Positions 30,401 to 42,500 of a DNA stretch of 64,000 nt are shown piece by piece; within the stretch, counting starts at the first letter, position 1, and the number at the start of each line of letters is the position of its first letter. Source of the stretch: Membranipora membranacea (Eukaryota > Bryozoa > Gymnolaemata > Cheilostomatida > Membraniporidae); assembly GCA_914767715.1 (NCBI GenBank), contig OU612071.1:8169493-8233492 (forward strand). Reading direction: 5' to 3'. The notes under the pieces were generated by a model that was given only the letters and a program-made list of their open reading frames with translations, was not told the DNA's origin and made no database searches. The position numbers and the translations under genes were made by a program.

Positions 30401-33400
30401 GCTCTGAGGGTCTTTGTTCTCAGTCAGCATCCGTCTTAACGAGGCTCACTTTTGCTCTAAAAAAACATGCCAAACGGCGGCAATAAAAAATTAAAAGTTT
30501 GTCGCAATCATATCAAACTCAGACCAGTTCAAGCCCTTATATACCTCATTCAAAATCCAGAATATGTAGATTCTCGGATAGCCTGGTGGCTTGTAACGCT
30601 GACTTGAAATTTACAAAAATATACCAAGGGAGGGTATCACGCTTTTTTTCCGCTCGGATCAAAAAATAGATTTGCTTCTAACCTACCTCATAAGGTGAAG
30701 CAACTCCTGCTCATTTCAAATCTGAAATCCGTTTAGCTCTGAGGGTCTTTGTTCTCAGTCAGCATCCGTCTTAACGAGGCTCACTTTTGCTCTAAAAAAA
30801 CATGCCAAACGGCGGCAATAAAAAATTAAAAGTTTGTCGCAATCATATCAAACTCAGACCAGTTCAAGCCCTTATATACCTCATTCAAAATCCAGAATAT
30901 GTAGATTCTCGGATAGCCTGGTGGCTTGTAACGCTGACTTGAAATTCACAAAAATATACCAAGGGAGGGTATCACGCTTTTTTTCCGCTCGGATCAAAAA
31001 ATAGATTTGCTTCTAACCTACCTCATAAGGTGAAGCAACTCCTGCTCATTTCAAATCTGAATTCCTTTTAGCTCTGAGGGTCTTTGTTCTCAGTCAGCGT
31101 CCGTCTTAACGAGGCTCACTTTTGCTCTAAAAAAACATGCCAAACGGCGGCAATAAAAAATTAAAAGTTTGTCGCAATCATATCAAACTCAGACCAGTTC
31201 AAGCCCTTATATACCTCATTCAAAATCCAGAATATGTAGATTCTCGGATAGCCTGGTGGCTTGTAATGCTGACTTGAAATTCACAAAAATATACCAAGGG
31301 AGGGTATCACGCTTTTTTTCCGCTCGGATCAAAAAATAGATTTGCTTCTAACCTACCTCATAAGGTGAAGCAACTCCTGCTCATTTCAAATCTGAAATCC
31401 GTTTAGCTCTGAGGGTCTTTGTTCTCAGTCAGCATCCGTCTTAACGAGGCTCACTTTTGCTCTAAACAAACATGCCAAACGGCGGCAATAAAAAATTAAA
31501 AGTTTGTCGCAATCATATCAAACTCAGACCAGTTCAAGCCCTTATATACCTCATTCAAAATCCAGAATATGTAGATTCTCGGATAGCCTGGTGGCTTGTA
31601 ACGCTGACTTGAAATTTACAAAAATATACCAAGGGAGGGTATCACGCTTTTTTTCCGCTCGGATCAAAAAATAGATTTGCTTCTAACCTACCTCATAAGG
31701 TGAAGCAACTCCTGCTCATTTCAAATCTGAAATCCGTTTAGCTCTGAGGGTCTTTGTTCTCAGTCAGCATCCGTCTTAACGAGGCTCACTTTAGCTCTAA
31801 AAAAACATGCCAAACGGCGGCAATAAAAAATTAAAAGTTTGTCGCAATCATATCAAACTCAGACCAGTTCAAGCCCTTATATACCTCATTCAAAATCCAG
31901 AATATGGAGATTCTCGGATAGCCTGGTGGCTTGTAACGCTTACTTGAAATTCACAAAAATATACCAAGGGAGGGTATCACGCTTTTTTTCCGCTCGGATC
32001 AAAAAATAGATTTGCTTCTAACCTACCTCATAAGGTGAAGCAACTCCTGCTCATTTCAAATCTGAATTCCTTTTAGCTCTGAGGGTCTTTGTTCTCAGTC
32101 AGCGTCCGTCTTAACGAGGCTCACTTTTGCTCTAAAAAAACATGCCAAACGGCGGCAATAAAAAATTAAAAGTTTGTCGCAATCATATCAAACTCAGACC
32201 AGTTCAAGCCCTTATATACCTCATTCAAAATCCAGAATATGTAGATTCTCGGATAGCCTGGTGGCTTGTAACGCTGACTTGAAATTCACAAAAATATACC
32301 AAGGGAGGGTATCACGCTTTTTTTCCGCTCGGATCAAAAAATAGATTTGCTTCTAACCTACCTCATAAGGTGAAGCAACTCCTGCTCATTTCAAATCTGA
32401 AATCCGTTTAGCTCTGAGGGTCTTTGTTCTCAGTCAGCATCCGTCTTAACGAGGCTCACTTTTGCTCTAAAAAAACATGCCAAACGGCGGCAATAAAAAA
32501 TTAAAAGTTTGTCGCAATCATATCAAACTCAGACCAGTTCAAGCCCTTATATACCTCATTCAAAATCCAGAATATGTAGATTCTCGGATAGCCTGGTGGC
32601 TTGTAATGCTGACTAGAAATTCACAAAAAAATATACCAAGGGAGGGTATCACGCTTTTTTTCCGCTCGGATCAAAAAATAGATTTGCTTCTAACCTACCT
32701 CATAAGGTGAAGCAACTCCTGCTCATTTCAAATCTGAAATCCGTTTAGCTCTGAGGGTCTTTGTTCTCAGTCAGCATCCGTCTTAACGAGGCTCACTTTT
32801 GCTCTAAAAAAACATGCCAAACGGCGGCAATAAAAAATTAAAAGTTTGTCGCAATCATATCAAACTCAGACCAGTTCAAGCCCTTATATACCTCATTCAA
32901 AATCCAGAATATGTAGATTCTCGGATAGCCTGGTGGCTTGTAACGCTGACTTGAAATTTACAAAAATATACCAAGGGAGGGTATCACGCTTTTTTTCCGC
33001 TCGGATCAAAAAATAGATTTGCTTCTAACCTACCTCATAAGGTGAAGCAACTCCTGCTCATTTCAAATCTGAAATCCGTTTAGCTCTGAGGGTCTTTGTT
33101 CTCAGTCAGCATCCGTCTTAACGAGGCTCACTTTTGCTCTAAAAAAACATGCCAAACGGCGGCAATAAAAAATTAAAAGTTTGTCGCAATCATATCACAC
33201 TCAGACCAGTTCAAGCCCTTATATACCTCATTCAAAATCCAGAATATGTAGATTCTCGGATAGCCTGGTGGCTTGTAACGCTGACTTGAAATTCACAAAA
33301 ATATACCAAGGGAGGGTATCACGCTTTTTTTCCGCTCGGATCAAAATATAGATTTGCTTCTAACCTACCTCATAAGGTGAAGCAACTCCTGCTCATTTCA

Positions 33401-36400
33401 AATCTGAAATCCGTTTAGCTCTGAGGGTCTTTGTTCTCAGTCAGCATCCGTCTTAACGAGGCTCACTTTTGCTCTAAAAAAACATGCCAAACGGCGGCAA
33501 TAAAAAATTAAAAGTTTGTCGCAATCATATCAAACTCAGACCAGTTCAAGCCCTTATATACCTCATTCAAAATCCAGAATATGTAGATTCTCGGATAGCC
33601 TGGTGGCTTGTAACGCTGACTTGAAATTTACAAAAATATACCAAGGGAGGGTATCACGCTTTTTTTCCGCTCGGATCAAAAAATAGATTTGCTTCTAACC
33701 TACCTCATAAGGTGAAGCAACTCCTGCTCATTTCAAATCTGAAATCCGTTTAGCTCTGAGGGTCTTTGTTCTCAGTCAGCATCCGTCTTAACGAGGCTCA
33801 CTTTTGCTCTAAAAAAACATGCCAAACGGCGGCAATAAAAAATTAAAAGTTTGTCGCAATCATATCAAACTCAGACCAGTTCAAGCCCTTATATACCTCA
33901 TTCAAAATCCAGAATATGTAGATTCTCGGATAGCCTGGTGGCTTGTAACGCTGACTTGAAATTCACAAAAATATACCAAGGGAGGGTATCACGCTTTTTT
34001 TCCGCTCGGATCAAAAAATAGATTTGCTTCTAACCTACCTCATAAGGTGAAGCAACTCCTGCTCATTTCAAATCTGAATTCCTTTTAGCTCTGAGGGTCT
34101 TTGTTCTCAGTCAGCGTCCGTCTTAACGAGGCTCACTTTTGCTCTAAAAAAACATGCCAAACGGCGGCAATAAAAAATTAAAAGTTTGTCGCAATCATAT
34201 CAAACTCAGACCAGTTCAAGCCCTTATATACCTCATTCAAAATCCAGAATATGTAGATTCTCGGATAGCCTGGTGGCTTGTAATGCTGACTTGAAATTCA
34301 CAAAAAAATATACCAAGGGAGGGTATCACGCTTTTTTTCCGCTCGGATCAAAAAATAGATTTGCTTCTAACCTACCTCATAAGGTGAAGCAACTCCTGCT
34401 CATTTCAAATCTGAAATCCGTTTAGCTCTGAGGGTCTTTGTTCTCAGTCAGCATCCGTCTTAACGAGGCTCACTTTTGCTCTAAAAAAACATGCCAAACG
34501 GCGGCAATAAAAAATTAAAAGTTTGTCGCAATCATATCAAACTCAGACCAGTTCAAGCCCTTATATACCTCATTCAAAATCCAGAATATGTAGATTCTCG
34601 GATAGCCTGGTGGCTTGTAACGCTGACTTGAAATTTACAAAAATATACCAAGGGAGGGTATCACGCTTTTTTTCCGCTCGGATCAAAAAATAGATTTGCT
34701 TCTAACCTACCTCATAAGGTGAAGCAACTCCTGCTCATTTCAAATCTGAAATCCGTTTAGCTCTGAGGGTCTTTGTTCTCAGTCAGCATCCGTCTTAACG
34801 AGGCTCACTTTTGCTCTAAAAAAACATGCCAAACGGCGGCAATAAAAAATTAAAAGTTTGTCGCAATCATATCAAACTCAGACCAGTTCAAGCCCTTATA
34901 TACCTCATTCAAAATCCAGAATATGTAGATTCTCGGATAGCCTGGTGGCTTGTAACGCTGACTTGAAATTCACAAAAATATACCAAGGGAGGGTATCACG
35001 CTTTTTTTCCGCTCGGATCAAAAAATAGATTTGCTTCTAACCTACCTCATAAGGTGAAGCAACTCCTGCTCATTTCAAATCTGAAATCCGTTTAGCTCTG
35101 AGGGTCTTTGTTCTCAGTCAGCATCCGTCTTAACGAGGCTCACTTTTGCTCTAAAAAAACATGCCAAACGGCGGCAATAAAAAATTAAAAGTTTGTCGCA
35201 ATCATATCAAACTCAGACCAGTTCAAGCCCTTATATACCTCATTCAAAATCCAGAATCTGGAGATTCTCGGATAGCCTGGTGGCTTGTAACGCTGACTTG
35301 AAATTTACAAAAATATACCAAGGGAGGGTATCACGCTTTTTTTCCGCTCGGATCAAAAAATAGATTTGCTTCTAACCTACCTCATAAGGTGAAGCAACTC
35401 CTGCTCATTTCAAATCTGAAATCCGTTTAGCTCTGAGGGTCTTTGTTCTCAGTCAGCATCCGTCTTAACGAGGCTCACTTTTGCTCTAAAAAAACATGCC
35501 AAACGGCGGCAATAAAAAATTAAAAGTTTGTCGCAATCATATCAAACTCAGACCAGTTCAAGCCCTTATATACCTCATTCAAAATCCAGAATATGGAGAT
35601 TCTCGGATAGCCTGGTGGCTTGTAACGCTGACTTGAAATTTACAAAAATATACCAAGGGAGGGTATCACGCTTTTTTTCCGCTCGGATCAAAAAATAGAT
35701 TTGCTTCTAACCTACCTCATAAGGTGAAGCAACTCCTGCTCATTTCAAATCTGAATTCCTTTTAGCTCTGAGGGTCTTTGTTCTCAGTCAGCGTCCGTCT
35801 TAACGAGGCTCACTTTTGCTCTAAAAAAACATGCCAAACGGCGGCAATAAAAAATTAAAAGTTTGTCGCAATCATATCAAACTCAGACCAGTTCAAGCCC
35901 TTATATACCTCATTCAAAATCCAGAATATGTAGATTCTCGGATAGCCTGGTGGCTTGTAATGCTGACTTGAAATTCACAAAAATATACCAAGGGAGGGTA
36001 TCACGCTTTTTTTCCGCTCGGATCAAAAAATAGATTTGCTTCTAACCTACCTCATAAGGTGAAGCAACTCCTGCTCATTTCAAATCTGAAATCCGTTTAG
36101 CTCTGAGGGTCTTTGTTCTCAGTCAGCATCCGTCTTAACGAGGCTCACTTTTGCTCTAAAAAAACATGCCAAACGGCGGCAATAAAAAATTAAAAGTTTG
36201 TCGCAATCATATCAAACTCAGACCAGTTCAAGCCCTTATATACCTCATTCAAAATCCAGAATATGTAGATTCTCGGATAGCCTGGTGGCTTGTAACGCTG
36301 ACTTGAAATTTACAAAAATATACCAAGGGAGGGTATCACGCTTTTTTTCCGCTCGGATCAAAAAATAGATTTGCTTCTAACCTACCTCATAAGGTGAAGC

Positions 36401-39400
36401 AACTCCTGCTCATTTCAAATCTGAAATCCGTTTAGCTCTGAGGGTCTTTGTTCTCAGTCAGCATCCGTCTTAACGAGGCTCACTTTTGCTCTAAAAAAAC
36501 ATGCCAAACGGCGGCAATATAAAAATTAAAAGTTTGTCGCAATCATATCAAACTCAGACCAGTTCAAGCCCTTATATACCTCATTCAAAATCCAGAATAT
36601 GTAGATTCTCGGATAGCCTGGTGGCTTGTAACGCTGACTTGAAATTCACAAAAATATACCAAGGGAGGGTATCACGCTCTTTTTCCGCTCGGATCAAAAA
36701 ATAGATTTGCTTCTAACCTACCTCATAAGGTGAAGCAACTCCTGCTCATTTCAAATCTGAATTCCTTTTAGCTCTGAGGGTCTTTGTTCTCAGTCAGCGT
36801 CCGTCTTAACGAGGCTCACTTTTGCTCTAAAAAAACATGCCAAACGGCGGCAATAAAAAATTAAAAGTTTGTCGCAATCATATCAAACTCAGACCAGTTC
36901 AAGCCCTTATATACCTCATTCAAAATCCAGAATATGTAGATTCTCGGATAGCCTGGTGGCTTGTAACGCTGACTTGAAATTTACAAAAATATACCAAGGG
37001 AGGGTATCACGCTTTTTTTCCGCTCGGATCAAAAAATAGATTTGCTTCTAACCTACCTCATAAGGTCAAGCAACTCCTGCTCATTTCAAATCTGAAATCC
37101 GTTTAGCTCTGAGGGTCTTTGTTCTCAGTCAGCATCCGTCTTAACGAGGCTCACTTTTGCTCTAAAAAAACATGCCAAACGGCGGCAATAAAAAATTAAA
37201 AGTTTGTCGCAATCATATCAAACTCAGACCAGTTCAAGCCCTTATATACCTCATTCAAAATCCAGAATATGTAGATTCTCGGATAGCCTGGTGGCTTGTA
37301 ACGCTGACTTGAAATTCACAAAAATATACCAAGGGAGGGTATCACGCTTTTTTTCCGCTCGGATCAAAAAATAGATTTGCTTCTAACCTACCTCATAAGG
37401 TGAAGCAACTCCTGCTCATTTCAAATCTGAAATCCGTTTAGCTCTGAGGGTCTTTGTTCTCAGTCAGCATCCGTCTTAACGAGGCTCACTTTTGCTCTAA
37501 AAAAACATGCCAAACGGCGGCAATAAAAAATTAAAAGTTTGTCGCAATCATATCAAACTCAGACCAGTTCAAGCCCTTATATACCTCATTCAAAATCCAG
37601 AATATGTAGATTCTCGGATAGCCTGGTGGCTTGTAACGCTGACTTGAAATTTACAAAAATATACCAAGGGAGGGTATCACGCTTTTTTTCCGCTCGGATC
37701 AAAAAATAGATTTGCTTCTAACCTACCTCATAAGGTGAAGCAACTCCTGCTCATTTCAAATCTGAAATCCGTTTAGCTCTGAGGGTCTTTGTTCTCAGTC
37801 AGCATCCGTCTTAACGAGGCTCACTTTTGCTCTAAAAAAACATGCCAAACGGCGGCAATAAAAAATTAAAAGTTTGTCGCAATCATATCAAACTCAGACC
37901 AGTTCAAGCCCTTATATACCTCATTCAAAATCCAGAATCTGGAGATTCTCGGATAGCCTGGTGGCTTGTAACGCTGACTTGAAATTTACAAAAATATACC
38001 AAGGGAGGGTATCACGCTTTTTTTCCGCTCGGATCAAAAAATAGATTTGCTTCTAACCTACCTCATAAGGTGAAGCAACTCCTGCTCATTTCAAATCTGA
38101 AATCCGTTTAGCTCTGAGGGTCTTTGTTCTCAGTCAGCATCCGTCTTAACGAGGCTCACTTTTGCTCTAAAAAAACATGCCAAACGGCGGCAATAAAAAA
38201 TTAAAAGTTTGTCGCAATCATATCAAACTCAGACCAGTTCAAGCCCTTATATACCTCATTCAAAATCCAGAATATGTAGATTCTCGGATAGCCTGGTGGC
38301 TTGTAACGCTGACTTGAAATTCACAAAAATATACCAAGGGAGGGTATCACGCTTTTTTTCCGCTCGGCTCAAAAAATAGATTTGCTTCTAACCTACCTCA
38401 TAAGGTGAAGCAACTCCTGCTCATTTCAAATCTGAATTCCTTTTAGCTCTGAGGGTCTTTGTTCTCAGTCAGCGTCCGTCTTAACGAGGCTCACTTTTGC
38501 TCTAAAAAAACATGCCAAACGGCGGCAATAAAAAATTAAAAGTTTGTCGCAATCATATCAAACTCAGACCAGTTCAAGCCCTTATATACCTCATTCAAAA
38601 TCCAGAATATGTAGATTCTCGGATAGCCTGGTGGCTTGTAACGCTGACTTGAAATTTACAAAAATATACCAAGGGAGGGTATCACGCTTTTTTTCCGCTC
38701 GGATCAAAAAATAGATTTGCTTCTAACCTACCTCATAAGGTGAAGCAACTCCTGCTCATTTCAAATCTGAAATCCGTTTAGCTCTGAGGGTCTTTGTTCT
38801 CAGTCAGCATCCGTCTTAACGAGGCTCACTTTTGCTCTAAAAAAACATGCCAAACGGCGGCAATAAAAAATTAAAAGTTTGTCGCAATCATATCAAACTC
38901 AGACCAGTTCAAGCCCTTATATACCTCATTCAAAATCCAGAATATGTAGATTCTCGGATAGCCTGGTGGCTTGTAACGCTGACTTGAAATTCACAAAAAT
39001 ATACCAAGGGAGGGTATCACGCTTTTTTTCCGCTCGGATCAAAAAATAGATTTGCTTCTAACCTACCTCATAAGGTGAAGCAACTCCTGCTCATTTCAAA
39101 TCTGAAATCCGTTTAGCTCTGAGGGTCTTTGTTCTCAGTCAGCATCCGTCTTAACGAGGCTCACTTTTGCTCTAAAAAAACATGCCAAACGGCGGCAATA
39201 AAAAATTAAAAGTTTGTCGCAATCATATCAAACTCAGACCAGTTCAAGCCCTTATATACCTCATTCAAAATCCAGAATATGTAGATTCTCGGATAGCCTG
39301 GTGGCTTGTAACGCTGACTTGAAATTTACAAAAATATACCAAGGGAGGGTATCACGCTTTTTTTCCGCTCGGATCAAAAAATAGATTTGCTTCTAACCTA

Positions 39401-39538
39401 CCTCATAAGGTGAAGCAACTCCTGCTCATTTCAAATCTGAAATCCGTTTAGCTCTGAGGGTCTTTGTTCTCAGTCAGCATCCGTCTTAACGAGGCTCACT
39501 TTTGCTCTAAAAAAACATGCCAAACGGCGGCAATAAAA
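27474..39538 (+). repeat. Satellite transition zone with mixed monomer classes
   Basis: Copies 83-118. New classes enter here. B' is B with T109, first at copy 84 (27809). D has a B-like 5' half (T79, C124) and an A-like 3' half (T239, T243, G276), first at copy 93. E has C76 and G79 with a C-like 3' half, copies 89, 106 and 114; copies 81 and 88 are E with C124. Class A makes its last appearance at copy 107 (35517). The order is irregular, but blocks recur: E-A-B'-C-D occurs at both copies 89-93 and 106-110. That is what large unequal exchanges between the flanking HOR types would leave. Copy 96 (31829) is an A variant with T113 and C124 that is shared only with copy 40. Confidence 0.87.
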
Positions 39539-42500
39539 AATTAAAAGTTTGTCGCAATCATATCAAACTCAGACCAGTTCAAGCCCTTATATACCTCATT
39601 CAAAATCCAGAATATGTAGATTCTCGGATAGCCTGGTGGCTTGTAACGCTGACTTGAAATTCACAAAAATATACCAAGGGAGGGTATCACGCTTTTTTTC
39701 CGCTCGGCTCAAAAAATAGATTTGCTTCTAACCTACCTCATAAGGTGAAGCAACTCCTGCTCATTTCAAATCTGAATTCCTTTTAGCTCTGAGGGTCTTT
39801 GTTCTCAGTCAGCGTCCGTCTTAACGAGGCTCACTTTTGCTCTAAAAAAACATGCCAAACGGCGGCAATAAAAAATTAAAAGTTTGTCGCAATCATATCA
39901 AACTCAGACCAGTTCAAGCCCTTATATACCTCATTCAAAATCCAGAATATGTAGATTCTCGGATAGCCTGGTGGCTTGTAATGCTGACTTGAAATTCACA
40001 AAAATATACCAAGGGAGGGTATCACGCTTTTTTTTCCGCTCGGATCAAAAAATAGATTTGCTTCTAACCTACCTCATAAGGTGAAGCAACTCCTGCTCAT
40101 TTCCAATCTGAAATCCGTTTAGCTCTGAGGGTCTTTGTTCTCAGTCAGCATCCGTCTTAACGAGGCTCACTTTTGCTCTAAAAAAACATGCCAAACGGCG
40201 GCAATAAAAAATAAAAAGTTTGTCGCAATCATATCAAACTCAGACCAGTTCAAGCCCTTATATACCTCATTCAAAATCCAGAATATGTAGATTCTCGGAT
40301 AGCCTGGTGGCTTGTAACGCTGACTTGAAATTTACAAAAATATACCAAGGGAGGGTATCACGCTTTTTTTCCGCTCGGATCAAAAAATAGATTTGCTTCT
40401 AACCTACCTCATAAGGTGAAGCAACTCCTGCTCATTTCAAATCTGAAATCCGTTTAGCTCTGAGGGTCTTTGTTCTCAGTCAGCATCCGTCTTAACGAGG
40501 CTCACTTTTGCTCTAAAAAAACATGCCAAACGGCGGCAATAAAAAATTAAAAGTTTGTCGCAATCATATCAAACTCAGACCAGTTCAAGCCCTTATATAC
40601 CTCATTCAAAATCCAGAATATGTAGATTCTCGGATAGCCTGGTGGCTTGTAACGCTGACTTGAAATTCACAAAAATATACCAAGGGAGGGTATCACGCTT
40701 TTTTTCCGCTCGGATCAAAAAATAGATTTGCTTCTAACCTACCTCATAAGGTGAAGCAACTCCTGCTCATTTCAAATCTGAAATCCGTTTAGCTCTGAGG
40801 GTCTTTGTTCTCGGTCAGCATCCGTCTTAACGAGGCTCACTTTTGCTCTAAAAAAACATGCCAAACGGCGGCAATAAAAAATTAAAAGTTTGTCGCAATC
40901 ATATCAAACTCAGACCAGTTCAAGCCCTTATATACCTCATTCAAAATCCAGAATATGTAGATTCTCGGATAGCCTGGTGGCTTGTAACGCTGACTTGAAA
41001 TTTACAAAAATATACCAAGGGAGGGTATCACGCTTTTTTTCCGCTCGGATCAAAAAATAGATTTGCTTCTAACCTACCTCATAAGGTGAAGCAACTCCTG
41101 CTCATTTCAAATCTGAAATCCGTTTAGCTCTGAGGGTCTTTGTTCTCAGTCAGCATCCGTCTTAACGAGGCTCACTTTTGCTCTAAAATAACATGCCAAA
41201 CGGCGGCAATAAAAAATTAAAAGTTTGTCGCAATCATATCAAACTCAGACCAGTTCAAGCCCTTATATACCTTATTCAAAATCCAGAATATGTAGATTCT
41301 CGGATAGCCTGGTGGCTTGTAACGCTGACTTGAAATTCACAAAAATATACCAAGGGAGGGAGGGTATCACGCTTTTTTTCCGCTCGGATCAAAAAATAGA
41401 TTTGCTTCTAACCTACCTCATAAGGTGAAGCAACTCCTGCTCATTTCAAATCTGAATTCCTTTTAGCTCTGAGGGTCTTTGTTCTCAGTCAGCGTCCGTC
41501 TTAACGAGGCTCACTTTTGCTCTAAAAAAACATGCCAAACGGCGGCAATAAAAAATTAAAAGTTTGTCGCAATCATATCAAACTCAGACCAGTTCAAGCC
41601 CTTATATACCTCATTCAAAATCCAGAATATGTAGATTCTCGGATAGCCTGGTGGCTTGTAATGCTGACTTGAAATTCACAAAAAAATATACCAAGGGAGG
41701 GTATCACGCTTTCTTTCCGCTCGGATCAAAAAATAGATTTGCTTCTAACCTACCTCATAAGGTGAAGCAACTCCTGCTCATTTCAAATCTGAAATCCGTT
41801 TAGCTCTGAGGGTCTTTGTTCTCAGTCAGCATCCGTCTTAACGAGGCTCACTTTTGCTCTAAAAAAACATGCCAAACGGCGGCAATAAAAAATTAAAAGT
41901 TTGTCGCAATCATATCAAACTCAGACCAGTTCAAGCCCTTATATACCTCATTCAAAATCCAGAATATGTAGATTCTCGGATAGCCTGGTGGCTTGTAACG
42001 CTGACTTGAAATTTACAAAAATATACCAAGGGAGGGTATCACGCTTTTTTTCCGCTCGGATCAAAAAATAGATTTGCTTCTAACCTACCTCATAAGGTGA
42101 AGCAACTCCTGCTCATTTCAAATCTGAAATCCGTTTAGCTCTGAGGGTCTTTGTTCTCAGTCAGCATCCGTCTTAACGAGGCTCACTTTTGCTCTAAAAA
42201 AACATGCCAAACGGCGGCAATAAAAAATTAAAAGTTTGTCGCAATCATATCAAACTCAGACCAGTTCAAGCCCTTATATACCTCATTCAAAATCCAGAAT
42301 ATGTAGATTCTCGGATAGCCTGGTGGCTTGTAACGCTGACTTGAAATTCACAAAAATATACCAAGGGAGGGTATCACGCTTTTTTTCCGCTCGGATCAAA
42401 AAATAGATTTGCTTCTAACCTACCTCATAAGGTGAAGCAACTCCTGCTCATTTCAAATCTGAAATCCGTTTAGCTCTGAGGGTCTTTGTTCTCAGTCAGC

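Noticed and set aside
34186-34425. Family of 60-79-codon open frames starting MSQSYQTQ (2691, 34186, 36501, 39884, 41225, 41564, 47596, 49608, 52957, 53629)
   Set aside because: They arise from GTAATGCTG or homopolymer indels that join different frames in particular copies. The C-terminal halves differ by frame, so there is no selection for one protein.
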